The notes under the pieces were generated by a model, which saw only the letters and a program-made list of their open reading frames with translations, had not been told where the DNA came from and did not search any database. 64,000 nt of DNA from Niabella aurantiaca DSM 17617. Lineage in GTDB: Bacteria; Bacteroidota; Bacteroidia; Chitinophagales; Chitinophagaceae. The DNA is taken from NCBI RefSeq assembly GCF_000374125.1, contig NZ_KB893645.1:62109-126108 (forward strand). Direction: 5' to 3'. Shown one piece after another: positions 35,213-44,294 of this stretch; within the stretch, counting starts at the first letter, position 1, and the number at the start of each line of letters is the position of its first letter. Both the position numbers and the translations under genes were made by a program.

Positions 35213-35635
35213 ATGTTAAAGATGCAGATTATCGGGAACCTGGGCAGGGATTGTGTGGTAAATAATGTGAATGGGAAAAGCGTTATCAATTTTACAGTAG
35301 CCCATACGGAACGATTTCGGGATGCCCAGGGCAATAACCAGGAAAAAACGACCTGGGTGGATTGTGCCTGGTGGACAGACCGTACTGCAATATCCCAATA
35401 CCTTACAAAGGGAAAACAGGTGTACGCAGAAGGAACACCGGAGGTAAGAAGCTTTACGCGTACAGACGGAACCAATGGCGCGGTGTTGTCGCTAAGGGTC
35501 AGAGAGGTACAGCTGCTCGGAGGGCGCGGAGAAGGCGGTGCTCCGGTAGCCAACAGCGGTTATGGTGCCGGCGCTGCCACTACCACCCCATCGGGTGCGG
35601 GCAATGATGACGCTGCGGATGATCTTCCTTTCTAA
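35213..35635 (+). CDS. ssb: Single-stranded DNA-binding protein
   Basis: A 140-residue protein: OB-fold start MLKMQIIGNLGRDCVVN, TTWVDCAWWTD in the core, a Gly/Ala-rich linker and the acidic tip DDAADDLPF that binds partner proteins. It is shorter than E. coli SSB, and the second half lacks a long disordered linker. An upstream TTG (35204) is in frame, but the ATG fits the family. A strong terminator follows. Bacteroidota often have more than one SSB, and this could be either the main or an accessory one. Confidence 0.94.
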   Translation: MLKMQIIGNLGRDCVVNNVNGKSVINFTVAHTERFRDAQGNNQEKTTWVDCAWWTDRTAISQYLTKGKQVYAEGTPEVRSFTRTDGTNGAVLSLRVREVQLLGGRGEGGAPVANSGYGAGAATTTPSGAGNDDAADDLPF

Positions 35636-35658
35636 ATTTTTAAAACACAGTAAGAACC

Positions 35659-35683
35659 GGCCCCAGTGTATGGGGCCTTTTTT
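35659..35683 (+). terminator. Rho-independent terminator of ssb
   Basis: GGCCCCA (35659-35665) pairs with TGGGGCC (35671-35677), loop of five, then six T (35678-35683). The next gene starts 23 bases later. Confidence 0.9.
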
Positions 35684-35705
35684 AAACCCGGTCGACCAAA
35701 ATCGA

Positions 35706-36551
35706 ATGCGCCCTGTTTTTTGCCTGATACTTTTATGCACCCTGGCCAGCTGTGGTCCGGTGGTGAATTCTTCCCGGGACGTCAGGTCCCTTTCGCCCAA
35801 ACAGATAGAAAAGAAATTGCAGGGAAGCTGGCTGATCTATAAGGTAGGCACCCGGAAGGCAGGCGAAGCACAGCTGGAGCCGCTGCAGGATACACTTAAC
35901 CGGCTGAAGGACCGTCTTGAGCTGACCGCCGTAACCATTGCGCCCCGCCGGTTCATTACCGAAGACAGTACGGGAAGGCTGCAGCAACAGGCCTGGCAAT
36001 TGCTGCCGCCGGATATGATCGGGTTAGCAGGAGGAGAAGTGTTTGAGATCGCCGTCCTTTCGGACAGCACCCTGGCTCTTTCACTGAGGATCGATCAGAA
36101 GAAGGCGCATACCGATGCATTGCTGGCCTGCTACCGGGTGGATGCAGGTAAGCATGAAGGAAAAGACCTGAGCCATCCGCTGCTGAATCAATGGCGGCAG
36201 CCACCCCGGCAAGCCGAAACGCGCGCGCAGATCGCCTCCAGGGTGGTCAGCCTGCTGCGTTACGATGCGCTGTACCTGGAGGTATTGAACAGCTCTAACA
36301 GCGACTATTTCAATACAAGGAAATTTCACTTACCCTTTTCCTACTATAATGGCGGAATGGGGATGAAAGCCTTCGATCCGGCCTCGCCGTTTGCGGCGCT
36401 GTTTTATAACAGCGGAGATGCCCGGAAGGCGTATGAGCTGCTGAAAGAAAACTTCAACGTGCGTCCTTACCCCCGTATAAAAAATTATATGCTGGCCTAT
36501 GCTGCATTTATGAAGGATCTTGCAGCAGTGATCGAATTGAATGTGCACTGA
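35706..36551 (+). CDS. Hypothetical lipoprotein, 281 residues
   Basis: The ATG at 35706 gives a clean signal peptide with lipobox LASC (Cys16); the frame is open further upstream into ssb but that part is not plausible. The mature protein begins with SPKQIEKKLQGSWLIYKV, like lipocalin-type DUF4488/DUF5004-related Bacteroidota lipoproteins in which a GxW motif opens a beta-barrel; this is a weak resemblance. The C-terminal half is helical and contains a repeated-looking YNSGDARKAYELLKENF. Function unknown; envelope location inferred. Confidence 0.72.
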   Translation: MRPVFCLILLCTLASCGPVVNSSRDVRSLSPKQIEKKLQGSWLIYKVGTRKAGEAQLEPLQDTLNRLKDRLELTAVTIAPRRFITEDSTGRLQQQAWQLLPPDMIGLAGGEVFEIAVLSDSTLALSLRIDQKKAHTDALLACYRVDAGKHEGKDLSHPLLNQWRQPPRQAETRAQIASRVVSLLRYDALYLEVLNSSNSDYFNTRKFHLPFSYYNGGMGMKAFDPASPFAALFYNSGDARKAYELLKENFNVRPYPRIKNYMLAYAAFMKDLAAVIELNVH

Positions 36552-36691
36552 TGGGGTTGACTTTTCCGGAGCCCGGGTAACTGCTGCCACACGAACAAAA
36601 CGCATGCAGGCATCTGCCGGAACCTTGGGTCTTCCGGATCCGGTACAAACATTTATACAATAATTTAAGGCTTTATTGTTACTTTGTAGAC

Positions 36692-37771
36692 ATGCAGGAT
36701 ACAACATATGCTTATCAGCAATTACTTGATTTTACCATTCAGATTTTTAAAAAGATAGGTTGTCCGGATACAGATGCTGCCAGTGCGGCGGAAGTATTGC
36801 TGTCCGCGGATCTGCGGGGCGTGGATTCGCACGGGGTGGCCCGCCTGACGGGTTATGTACGGCTTTGGGAGGCAAAACGCGTCAATGCCACCCCGCAGGT
36901 AAGGGTCATTCATGAAACGCCTTCCACGGCGGTGGTGGATGGGGATAGCGGGCTGGGCCTGGTAGTGGCGCCTTATGCCATGGCGCTGGCAATTGAAAAG
37001 GCCCGCAATGTAGGCACCGGTTGGGTAAGTGTGCAGCACAGCAATCATTACGGGATCGCGGCGGCCCACGCCATGAAGGCGCTGGAGCATGATATGATCG
37101 GAATTTCGATGACCAATGCCAGTCCGCTGGTAGCGCCTACTTTTTCCACGTCAAAAATGCTGGGCACCAATCCAATCTGTGTAGCGGCACCTGCCGGTAC
37201 TGAACCGGCATTCGTGGCGGACCTTGCAACGACAACAGCGGCCAACGGGAAGCTCGAAATATTGCAGCGCAAGAATGAAGCGGCCCCGCTGGGGTGGGTG
37301 CAGGATGCCGCGGGGCTGGACTCTACAGACGCGGGGGTCCTGAAAAAAGGAGGCGCCCTGTTGCCGTTGGGCGGCGACCGGGAGCACGGCAGCCATAAGG
37401 GATATGCATTGGGCGCCGTAGTGGATATTTTTTCGGCACTTTTAAGCGGGGCCAACTATGCTCCCTGGGTGCCACCTTTTCCGGCCTACGTGCCCATGCC
37501 CGACCGGCAGCCCGGAAAAGGCATCGGCCATTTTTTTGGCGCCATGCGGGTAGATGCATTCCGGCCGGTAGAAGCGTATAAACGGGATATGGACGACTGG
37601 ATCGGCGGGTTCCGCAATGCTACCCCGGTAAAGGGGCAGCACAAAGTGCTGGTCCCCGGCGATCCCGAACGGGAAACGGAAGCAGTGCGACGGGTGCACG
37701 GCATTCCGTTGCTGCCGGCAGTAGCTGCAGATCTGAAAGCCCTGGGAGAACGGTTGGGTGTGGTATTTTAA
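36692..37771 (+). CDS. Ldh2-family malate/L-lactate/ureidoglycolate dehydrogenase
   Basis: A 359-residue NAD(P)-dependent oxidoreductase of the Ldh2 fold. Seen: LLSADLRGVDSHGVARL near the start, then VQHSNHYGIAAAH with the conserved His, and GSHKGYALG near residue 230. Family members oxidise malate, L-lactate, sulfolactate, ureidoglycolate or 2,3-diketo-L-gulonate; the sequence does not tell which. TTACTTTG at 36679-36686 lies only 5 bases before the ATG, suggesting a leaderless message. No pathway neighbours; the lysC gene follows after a structured 198-base spacer. Confidence 0.9.
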   Translation: MQDTTYAYQQLLDFTIQIFKKIGCPDTDAASAAEVLLSADLRGVDSHGVARLTGYVRLWEAKRVNATPQVRVIHETPSTAVVDGDSGLGLVVAPYAMALAIEKARNVGTGWVSVQHSNHYGIAAAHAMKALEHDMIGISMTNASPLVAPTFSTSKMLGTNPICVAAPAGTEPAFVADLATTTAANGKLEILQRKNEAAPLGWVQDAAGLDSTDAGVLKKGGALLPLGGDREHGSHKGYALGAVVDIFSALLSGANYAPWVPPFPAYVPMPDRQPGKGIGHFFGAMRVDAFRPVEAYKRDMDDWIGGFRNATPVKGQHKVLVPGDPERETEAVRRVHGIPLLPAVAADLKALGERLGVVF

Positions 37772-37810
37772 AAAGGATGCTGTTTACTGGTGATTTTTTG
37801 CGAAATTCGC

Positions 37811-37928
37811 GACCGGGTTAAAACAATGAGGCAGGGGAAAGGGAATAAACCCGGTATGTGATTGCGTCGCCGCCGGAGCTGTAAGGGCCCGGCGTAAAAA
37901 AAGATCAGGCAGATACCCGATTGCCGGT
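37811..37928 (+). ncRNA. Structured leader of lysC with cobalamin-riboswitch-like motifs
   Basis: Three pairings are visible: ACCGGGTT (37812-37819) with AACCCGGT (37848-37855); CGCCGG (37871-37876) with CCGGCG (37889-37894); and, excluding the first, ACCGG (37812-37816) with CCGGT (37924-37928). AAAGGGAA, CCGGAGCTGTAAG and TCAGG...ATACC...GCC occur in the order found in cobalamin riboswitches, but the central GCCACTG and GGGAAGGC blocks are absent. It may be a degenerate or unknown regulatory RNA. A chance 11-codon frame (37827-37862) lies inside. Confidence 0.3.
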
Positions 37929-37969
37929 AACAAGAACTAAATCGTAAAAAGAAATAAACAAGAAGAGCC

Positions 37970-39292
37970 ATGAAGGTAATGAAATTTGGAGGTACCAGTG
38001 TTGGTAAACCAGAACGGATGAAACATATTGCATCGCTTTTGCAGAAAGAACAGGAACCATCAATAGTCGTGCTTTCCGCACTTTCCGGAACCACCAACGC
38101 ACTGGTGGAGATCGGAAATTCCATTGCACGGGGCGACCGGCATACGGCCCAGCAATCCATTAATAACCTGCAGGAACATTACAACAAATTCATAAAAGAA
38201 CTTTTTACAAAAGAAGCGGCACTGGCAAAAGCCCAGGCCATTATTGATGAACATTTTGAATTCCTGAACATCATCCTGAAAATATCCTTCAGCGAGGCAT
38301 TGAGCAAAGACATCCTTGCACAGGGCGAATTGCTTTCCACAAAGATCTTCTCCACCTACCTGGAGGAGCAGGATGAATCCTATACCTTGCTGCCGGCGCT
38401 TGAGTTTATGAGCATCGACGAAAATGAGGAACCGCAGATCGGGAGCATCCGTATTAAACTAACACAGCTGCTGGGTCAGCATGCAGATAAAAAAGTGCTG
38501 GTAACGCAGGGATATATCTGCCGCAATGCACGGGGGGAAGTGGACAATCTGAAGAGGGGCGGCAGCGATTATTCTGCTTCCCTGATTGCCGCCGCGATCA
38601 GCGCTTCTGTTTGCGAAATATGGACGGATATTGATGGCATGCATAACAATGACCCGCGGATGGTAGGCACAACGCGGCCGGTGGAACAGCTGAGCTTTGA
38701 GGAAGCAGCGGAGCTGGCATATTTTGGCGCCAAGATCCTGCATCCGGCTTCCATTTGGCCGGCACAGCAGTATAAAATACCGGTGAAGCTGCTCAATACA
38801 ATGGATCCCGAAGCCAAAGGTACCCTTATTACCCAGGATCCTTCCGGTACAGGGGTAAAGGCCGTTGCCGCAAAAGACAATATTTATGCCATCCGTATCA
38901 AAAGCAGCCGGATGCTGCTGGCTTACGGATTTTTGAGAAAGGTGTTTGAAGTATTTGAAAAATACAAAACCTCCATCGATATGATCACCACCTCAGAAGT
39001 GGCTGTTTCGCTGACGGTGGATAATGCGGATCACCTGGGACAGATCGTTAAAGAGCTGGAAGTATTGGGCGCTGTAAGCGTAGATAAGGACCAGACCATT
39101 GTATCGGTGGTTGGTTACCGGATCAATGAAACAGAAGAGATCATCAAGAAATTATTCGGTTCCATCCGGAATGTTCCCATCCGCATGGTGTCTTACGGCG
39201 GAAGCCAGCACAATATATCCCTGCTGGTAGGCGCCGATGAAAAAGTGCACCTGCTGAAACAGCTGAATAAGGGAATGTTTGGACTGGATTAG
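37970..39292 (+). CDS. lysC: Aspartate kinase, monofunctional
   Basis: A 440-residue enzyme starting MKVMKFGGTSVG, the ATP-binding opening of aspartokinases, with RGGSDYSA and WTDIDGMHNNDPR for aspartate and ATP. The last 140 residues hold two ACT domains for end-product control. It makes aspartyl phosphate, the first step toward Lys, Met, Thr and diaminopimelate. There is no homoserine dehydrogenase part. The 198-base upstream spacer can fold into alternative hairpins, suggesting control at the RNA level. Start chosen at the ATG preceded by a purine-rich stretch (AAGAAGAGCC). Confidence 0.95.
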   Translation: MKVMKFGGTSVGKPERMKHIASLLQKEQEPSIVVLSALSGTTNALVEIGNSIARGDRHTAQQSINNLQEHYNKFIKELFTKEAALAKAQAIIDEHFEFLNIILKISFSEALSKDILAQGELLSTKIFSTYLEEQDESYTLLPALEFMSIDENEEPQIGSIRIKLTQLLGQHADKKVLVTQGYICRNARGEVDNLKRGGSDYSASLIAAAISASVCEIWTDIDGMHNNDPRMVGTTRPVEQLSFEEAAELAYFGAKILHPASIWPAQQYKIPVKLLNTMDPEAKGTLITQDPSGTGVKAVAAKDNIYAIRIKSSRMLLAYGFLRKVFEVFEKYKTSIDMITTSEVAVSLTVDNADHLGQIVKELEVLGAVSVDKDQTIVSVVGYRINETEEIIKKLFGSIRNVPIRMVSYGGSQHNISLLVGADEKVHLLKQLNKGMFGLD

Positions 39293-39308
39293 AGGAGATG
39301 GGTAGAAT

Positions 39309-39446
39309 TGGTTTCCGGTTTGAGGTTTAAGGTCTCAGGTCAGAGCCGGTTTTATACCCGATGCGATGTCTCGATTCTCAAATCTCGAATCTGATAGCTG
39401 ATAGCTGAGATCTGAAAGCTAAAAGCTGGTGGTAGATAACTGAAAA
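39309..39446. repeat. Degenerate word repeat between lysC and the hydrolase gene
   Basis: Contains TTGAGGTTTAAGGTCTCAGG, ATTCTCAAATCTCGAATCT and GATAGCTGATAGCTGAGATC, a string of 8-11-base words shared with the spacers at 21217, 45738, 51765, 53568 and 62844. Confidence 0.65.
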
Positions 39447-39449
39447 CCA

Positions 39450-40097
39450 TTGAATCTGTATTGCATACCAGGCTTTGGGGTTGATGAGCGCATCTATGGC
39501 AACCTGTCTGTAAATGGTACCCGTCTTTGTTTTCTGAACTGGCTGGATCCGGAACCGGGCGAATCGTTCAATGCCTATGCGCGGCGCATGGCCGAAGGGA
39601 TCAAAGAAGACAATGCCGTTCTGGTAGGCATCTCGTTCGGCGGTATGATCGCCCTGGAAATTGCAGGGTTCCGGAAGATAAAACAGATCATCCTGATTTC
39701 GAGCATTAAAAACAGGTCCGAAATGCCGCTTTCAATGCGGCTTGCCGGCCTGCTCCGTTTAAACCGTATCGTTCCTGTAAAACAGATACAGCAAAGTGCG
39801 GTGGCGTACAAAATTGCAAACCGGAAGCTGGGCGCCTATACCGAGGAAGAGCGGGAGTTTGCAAACGCCTACCGCCGCACGGCAACACTTAATTATGTAA
39901 ACTGGTCCTTTGATAAAATACTCAACTGGCGGCATACAAATGGCTTTAAGAATGTTGTCCATATCCATGGCGATCACGACCGTATTTTTCCGATAAAATA
40001 TATCCACGCAGATTTTGTCATTAAAGGTGGAACGCATATGATGGTATGGAACCGCGCAGATGAGATCGGCGCGATCATCCGGCAGGTGCTGTTTTGA
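39450..40097 (+). CDS. Small alpha/beta hydrolase
   Basis: A 215-residue cytosolic protein starting at a TTG (MNLYCIPGFGVDERIY); no ATG is available upstream in frame, and the first strand of the fold begins at this codon. The nucleophile elbow is GISFGG, with a possible acid in HGDHDRIFP and the His in GGTHMMVW, so the triad is complete. The type recalls the short YqiA/RsbQ-like esterases common in Bacteroidota. The substrate is unknown. It lies directly after the word-repeat spacer and is transcribed apart from lysC or by readthrough. Confidence 0.8.
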   Translation: MNLYCIPGFGVDERIYGNLSVNGTRLCFLNWLDPEPGESFNAYARRMAEGIKEDNAVLVGISFGGMIALEIAGFRKIKQIILISSIKNRSEMPLSMRLAGLLRLNRIVPVKQIQQSAVAYKIANRKLGAYTEEEREFANAYRRTATLNYVNWSFDKILNWRHTNGFKNVVHIHGDHDRIFPIKYIHADFVIKGGTHMMVWNRADEIGAIIRQVLF

Positions 40098-40277
40098 TGA
40101 TGGCCCCTCGCGTTCTTTTCGGTTTCATTTCACGCGGCAATACAGGGGAGCAGCGAAGCAGCGGCTGTTCAAACCATCTTTTTGTTCTGCGTCTTTTTTA
40201 GAACCTCCTTTGGATGACCTTGAGTGCGTTGCGGTTCATTGAACCACAAGGAATATGCGTAGCAACAGGCAGGCGCA

Positions 40278-41144
40278 TCATCCTTTCAGGCGCAATACGG
40301 GGATGGTGGTGTTCCAGGCGATCTGTTTGCTTACACTTTTGTGAAAGAGTTGTCCAAAGAAGCTTCGATCGTGGTGAATGAATACCAGGAGCGAAATATG
40401 CTGCTGCGTTACAAATGTTTCCAGTCCCGTTTCTATATGCGGCGCCTGCAGGAAATGTACCACGGGGTTCAGGTGGTGCAGCTGTGCCTTGATGGCGCTT
40501 ATTTTTTCCTGGTTGATGGGGTCGGCTGGGTTCTTGTTCACCGTTACCAGCTGAAGCTCTTTAACCGGCAGCCCGTCCATAAACGCTTCCAGTTGGCGGA
40601 TGCCGGTTTCGTTCAGCATTTCAAGATCAGATGCCAATGCTATTTTGCCCGGGACGGCGCCTGCCGGCTTGCCCGGAACGATCAGCAGCGGATGGTACAG
40701 GCTTTCAATGGCCTTGATCGCATTGCTGCCGATGAGGATCTTTTCCAGTCCCGATTTTTCGGTGATGCCCATGATGATAAGGTTGGGGGCGCCCTTTTCG
40801 GTATCCTCATTTACCACATCTCCCAGCAGGCCTTCCGTAACCCGGGTAGTGATGCGGATGGACGGATGAGCGGCCGCAAGCTGCTCCCGGAGCACATTTA
40901 TTTTTTGTTCCGCGTGTTTGGCTATTTCGGCAGACTGCGCCTCCATGAGCGTATAATTGATAAGGCCGGGTGTGCCTTCGGGGTTGATGCCACCGGAAGG
41001 GTCCGCCTGAAAAAGAACAGGCGGCTCATAAACATGCAGCAAAGCCAATTCTTCTGTTTGCCAAAATGCAGCAAGACCCAGTGCGTAGTCAATGGCGTGC
41101 GCTGCCTGTTCGGAAAAATCGGTTAGAGCGAGGATCTTTTTCAT
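40278..41144 (-). CDS. Universal stress protein with two Usp domains
   Basis: A 288-residue tandem UspA protein. The first domain starts KKILALTDFSEQAAHAIDYA and contains NLIIMGITEKSG with LIGSNAIKAIESL as a nucleotide-loop remnant; the second starts near residue 160 (GKIALASDLEMLNETGI) and ends IAWNTTIPVLRLKG. Tandem Usp proteins are induced by starvation or stress and may bind ATP. It stands alone, with a 326-base spacer upstream. Its second domain lacks an evident nucleotide loop. The precise role is not known. Confidence 0.92.
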   Translation of the reverse strand: MKKILALTDFSEQAAHAIDYALGLAAFWQTEELALLHVYEPPVLFQADPSGGINPEGTPGLINYTLMEAQSAEIAKHAEQKINVLREQLAAAHPSIRITTRVTEGLLGDVVNEDTEKGAPNLIIMGITEKSGLEKILIGSNAIKAIESLYHPLLIVPGKPAGAVPGKIALASDLEMLNETGIRQLEAFMDGLPVKELQLVTVNKNPADPINQEKISAIKAQLHHLNPVVHFLQAPHIETGLETFVTQQHISLLVFIHHDRSFFGQLFHKSVSKQIAWNTTIPVLRLKG

Positions 41145-41411
41145 TTTTATGTTTTTATACCTGCAACTGCTGTACGTCCTGCAACCGGTTTATCACTGCC
41201 GGGCAGCAGGACCGTACTTTCATGGCCGGGAAATACATACGGAGCGCGGTAGTTCCCGTATATAAATATACAAAAAAGATGGTGCATCCCGTCTGCGGGG
41301 GCATAACAAATGATCAATAAACATCCGGTATTATTTTTTACGGATGCCGCAGGATCACGCGGACAACGGAATAAGCCGTAAGCCGCTGTTGTCATCGGTA
41401 TGAGAAAATAA
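41145..41411. other. Spacer between the stress protein and HtrA genes
   Basis: 267 bases in which no gene or clear repeat is seen; it must contain the promoter of the universal stress protein gene, which could not be pinned to an exact box. Confidence 0.4.
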
Positions 41412-41447
41412 AAAGAGGCTGTTCCTATTTTCAGGAACAGCCTCTTT
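41412..41447 (-). terminator. Rho-independent terminator of the HtrA gene
   Basis: A 15-bp perfect stem (41412-41426 with 41433-41447), 6-base loop, followed on the minus strand by a T-rich stretch. Confidence 0.9.
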
Positions 41448-41470
41448 CTGGTGTAAGATCCGGATATTTC

Positions 41471-43036
41471 TTAGAAGGAGCCGGGATCGCCGTCGTCACC
41501 ATCCAGGTTGATCTGGTAGGAGTACAGACCGCTGTAACCCGGGTAAATGCCTTCCAGTTCGATTCTGCTGCTCCGGCTGCTGCTTAATACTTTTGCAAGC
41601 TCGTCGATCGATTTAACACGCTGGCCGTTGGCAGCGGTAATGATGAATCCCTTATCGATCCGGCTTTTGCTCAGCAGGCCATTGGGGCGTATGTTCTTGA
41701 TCTCAACGCCGCCGCCATGTATGCGCAGCTGCTCCGCTCTTTTTGTGTCAACGTTCGCCAGCTCCACGCCTAACTGATCGGCGATCTGGTCGGCATTGGT
41801 GAGCCTGCTTGCACTGGGCTTTCCGGAGAGGGTTACATCTGTGGTGGTTTCTTTACCACCTCTCAGGTAGGAAAGTTTTACCTTATCTCCCGGTTGTGCG
41901 CTGGCAATGATGCCCGACATTTGCAGGCCGGAAGAAACAGCCGTACCGTTTATTTTGGTAATGATATCGCCCCGTTTGATCCCCGCTTTTGAAGCACCTC
42001 CGTCGCCGGGGGCTTCCAGTACATATACTCCGTCTCCGTGCTGCAGGCCGGCCTGTTTCAGGCGGCGTTCGTTTTCACCGGGAGTTTTTTGTTCGTCAAA
42101 ATAGCTGATGCCCAGGTAACCGCGTTTTACATCACCATACTTGATGATGTCGTTGACCACTTTTTTTACAATATTAACGGGTATGGCAAAAGAGTAGCCT
42201 GCATAGGTACCGCTTGGGGCCAGGATGGCAGAGTTGATCCCCACCAGCTGTCCGCTGGTATTGATCAATGCGCCCCCGCTGTTTCCCTGGTTCACGGCCG
42301 CATCGGTCTGGATGAAAGACTCTACAGGCGACATGCTCTGCTGCCCGTTGATGCCGATGCTGCGGCCTTTGGCGCTGATGATCCCCGCAGTAACGGTAGC
42401 TTCCAGGTTAAAGGGATAACCAACTGCCAGTACCCATTGCCCCAGCTTTACATCGTCCGAATTGCCATAGATCATATACGGCAGATTGTTGGCTTCAACT
42501 TTTAAAACAGCGATATCCGTACTGGGATCACGTCCGATCACCTTTGCATTATACGTTTTGCGCCCTTCATTCAGGGTCACTTTTATTTCTGCAGCAACAC
42601 CATCCCCGCCGTCAGAAACAACGTGGTTGTTGGTAACGATATAGCCGTCCTGGCTGATGATCACCCCGCTGCCGGAGGCACGCTGCTCCGGGCGGATCTG
42701 CGGGCCCAGGCCAAACATATCGCCAAAGAAGTCGTCAAAAGGATCACCGGTTCTGCCCCGGTTGGGCAGCCCGTTATCCAATTTTTTAGCGGGTATTTTT
42801 GTTTTGATGTGCACGACCGCAGGAATCGCCGATTCGGATGCTTTGGTAAAATCAGTAGGCTCGGCAGCATTGCCTTTGCTGTCAAAGAAACTGGCATAGT
42901 TTGCGGGCAATTTTCCATCTACAGGCACGCCCACGGTGCTGGCGCCACTGCGTGCAAATTTTCCGTAAAGGAAAATGCCTGCGAATGCAGACAGCACACT
43001 GATCACAACCACTAAAAGAATTTGTTTCAATTTCAT
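41471..43036 (-). CDS. HtrA/DegP-type periplasmic serine protease
   Basis: A 521-residue protein with an N-terminal membrane anchor or uncleaved signal (ILLVVVISVLSAFAGIF). The trypsin-like domain shows the triad His in TNNHVV, Asp in STDIAVLKVE and Ser in QGNSGGALIN; two PDZ domains follow (GDIITKINGTAV and ANGQRVKSIDELAKVL). It degrades or refolds damaged envelope proteins. The ATG at 43036 (MKLKQILL) is preferred over one 18 codons upstream. A strong terminator follows. No adjacent sigma factor or two-component gene indicates its control. Confidence 0.95.
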   Translation of the reverse strand: MKLKQILLVVVISVLSAFAGIFLYGKFARSGASTVGVPVDGKLPANYASFFDSKGNAAEPTDFTKASESAIPAVVHIKTKIPAKKLDNGLPNRGRTGDPFDDFFGDMFGLGPQIRPEQRASGSGVIISQDGYIVTNNHVVSDGGDGVAAEIKVTLNEGRKTYNAKVIGRDPSTDIAVLKVEANNLPYMIYGNSDDVKLGQWVLAVGYPFNLEATVTAGIISAKGRSIGINGQQSMSPVESFIQTDAAVNQGNSGGALINTSGQLVGINSAILAPSGTYAGYSFAIPVNIVKKVVNDIIKYGDVKRGYLGISYFDEQKTPGENERRLKQAGLQHGDGVYVLEAPGDGGASKAGIKRGDIITKINGTAVSSGLQMSGIIASAQPGDKVKLSYLRGGKETTTDVTLSGKPSASRLTNADQIADQLGVELANVDTKRAEQLRIHGGGVEIKNIRPNGLLSKSRIDKGFIITAANGQRVKSIDELAKVLSSSRSSRIELEGIYPGYSGLYSYQINLDGDDGDPGSF

Positions 43037-43210
43037 TTTACGATTCAATTTAAAAGTTTCGTTTTCAAAAATTATGCCTTGCTCCTGCAAAATAACGAAC
43101 TGTACAGGACATTTGAAAGAGCAGGGCGTCAGTTTAACAAAGTTTTACTAAAGTCTTCGTACTTCGGTCCGGGGCGTCCGGAGTTCGAAGATCCTGACCA
43201 GTAGGCCCTT

Positions 43211-44230
43211 TCAGACCGCGGGGTTCAGGGAGTTTAAAAAGGCGAGCGTATCCTCGCCATCGGCATACTGGTCTATTGCCGGCGACTGTGCCTGTCCGAA
43301 GGGAATGCAATCGTGGCCGATCATACATTGCACGGACGGATTGTTGACCAGCTCGCCCACCAGGTTGGCTTTGTTTCCATAAAAACCGTAGTTCAGCTGG
43401 CTTACCGGCGAAAACAGGGCCTGCTCTTCTACAAGCAACAAGGCGGCCGTGCTCATATAAAACCGGTTGTTGAGCAGGCACAGGGCCAGGTTATAGTCAT
43501 AGTTGTTCTTGTATTTATGTACATCCGCCAGGTAGTCGTATTTCCGGAAGGCCTGCAGCAGGGGCTCAAAAGAATACTGCTCCGGCACAAAGATCTTGGT
43601 CACGTTGCGGCATCCCATTCCAAAGTACAGATGCACATCGTCTGCCAGCGCCGCCAGTTCCGTTTCTGTTTCCTTCCCGGTCAGCAGCGCAACGGAGGTC
43701 CGGTTGCGGCGGATGAGGTGCGGGTACGGGGCAAAGTAATAATCAAAATAACCGGCAGTGTTATCGCTGCCGGTGGCAATATAAGCATCGCAGCCTTTCA
43801 GCAGGGTAGAGAAACGGATCCATTCTGCCACTTCTGGCTCCCAGGCTGTCATTTGGGTTACCAGATGCCGGATGAGGGCTTCATCTTTTGAAGAGGCTTT
43901 GATAAGACATCGATGCCCGCTGATAAAAACGCAGAGCAGGTCGTGAAACCCCACCAACGGAATGTTTCCGGCCATAACAACGCCCACCAGTTTTGGAGCC
44001 GGATTGCCTGCTTCCGGAAGCGCATAGGAGCCGGCCCATGTTTTTAACAGGGGCTCCTGTAAGAATGCAGTAACGATATTGTGCACCGACCGGTCGATGA
44101 ATTCCGGTAAGAACCACCCGTTGTTGCGGAATGCCTGTTCTTTCGCTGCCAGCCAGCCGGGACTGTCTGCCTGCATATAAGCGCCCAATTTGGTCAATAA
44201 ACGGATGCGTTGCGATAATGTCATCTTCAA
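43211..44230 (-). CDS. LuxC-family acyl-CoA reductase
   Basis: A 339-residue aldehyde-dehydrogenase-fold protein of the LuxC/acyl-CoA reductase group: VVMAGNIPLVGFHD near residue 80 is the nucleotide-binding opening, and YFGMGCRNVTKIFVP contains the candidate catalytic cysteine. It is shorter than luminous LuxC (about 480). Bacteroidota encode it beside an 8Fe ferredoxin, as here (64-base divergent spacer). It should reduce an acyl-CoA to the aldehyde; the physiological role in this phylum is not settled. Met3 is an alternative start. Confidence 0.82.
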   Translation of the reverse strand: MKMTLSQRIRLLTKLGAYMQADSPGWLAAKEQAFRNNGWFLPEFIDRSVHNIVTAFLQEPLLKTWAGSYALPEAGNPAPKLVGVVMAGNIPLVGFHDLLCVFISGHRCLIKASSKDEALIRHLVTQMTAWEPEVAEWIRFSTLLKGCDAYIATGSDNTAGYFDYYFAPYPHLIRRNRTSVALLTGKETETELAALADDVHLYFGMGCRNVTKIFVPEQYSFEPLLQAFRKYDYLADVHKYKNNYDYNLALCLLNNRFYMSTAALLLVEEQALFSPVSQLNYGFYGNKANLVGELVNNPSVQCMIGHDCIPFGQAQSPAIDQYADGEDTLAFLNSLNPAV

Positions 44231-44294
44231 TGATTAATTTTGTACAAAATAAATAGATTACAGCATACGTTCAATCAAATAATAATTATTCGAC

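Noticed and set aside
37827-37862. An 11-codon frame in the lysC leader as an attenuator peptide
   Set aside because: It has only two Lys codons and no Thr, Ile or Met run, so it does not fit a regulatory leader peptide; the RNA folding is the better signal.
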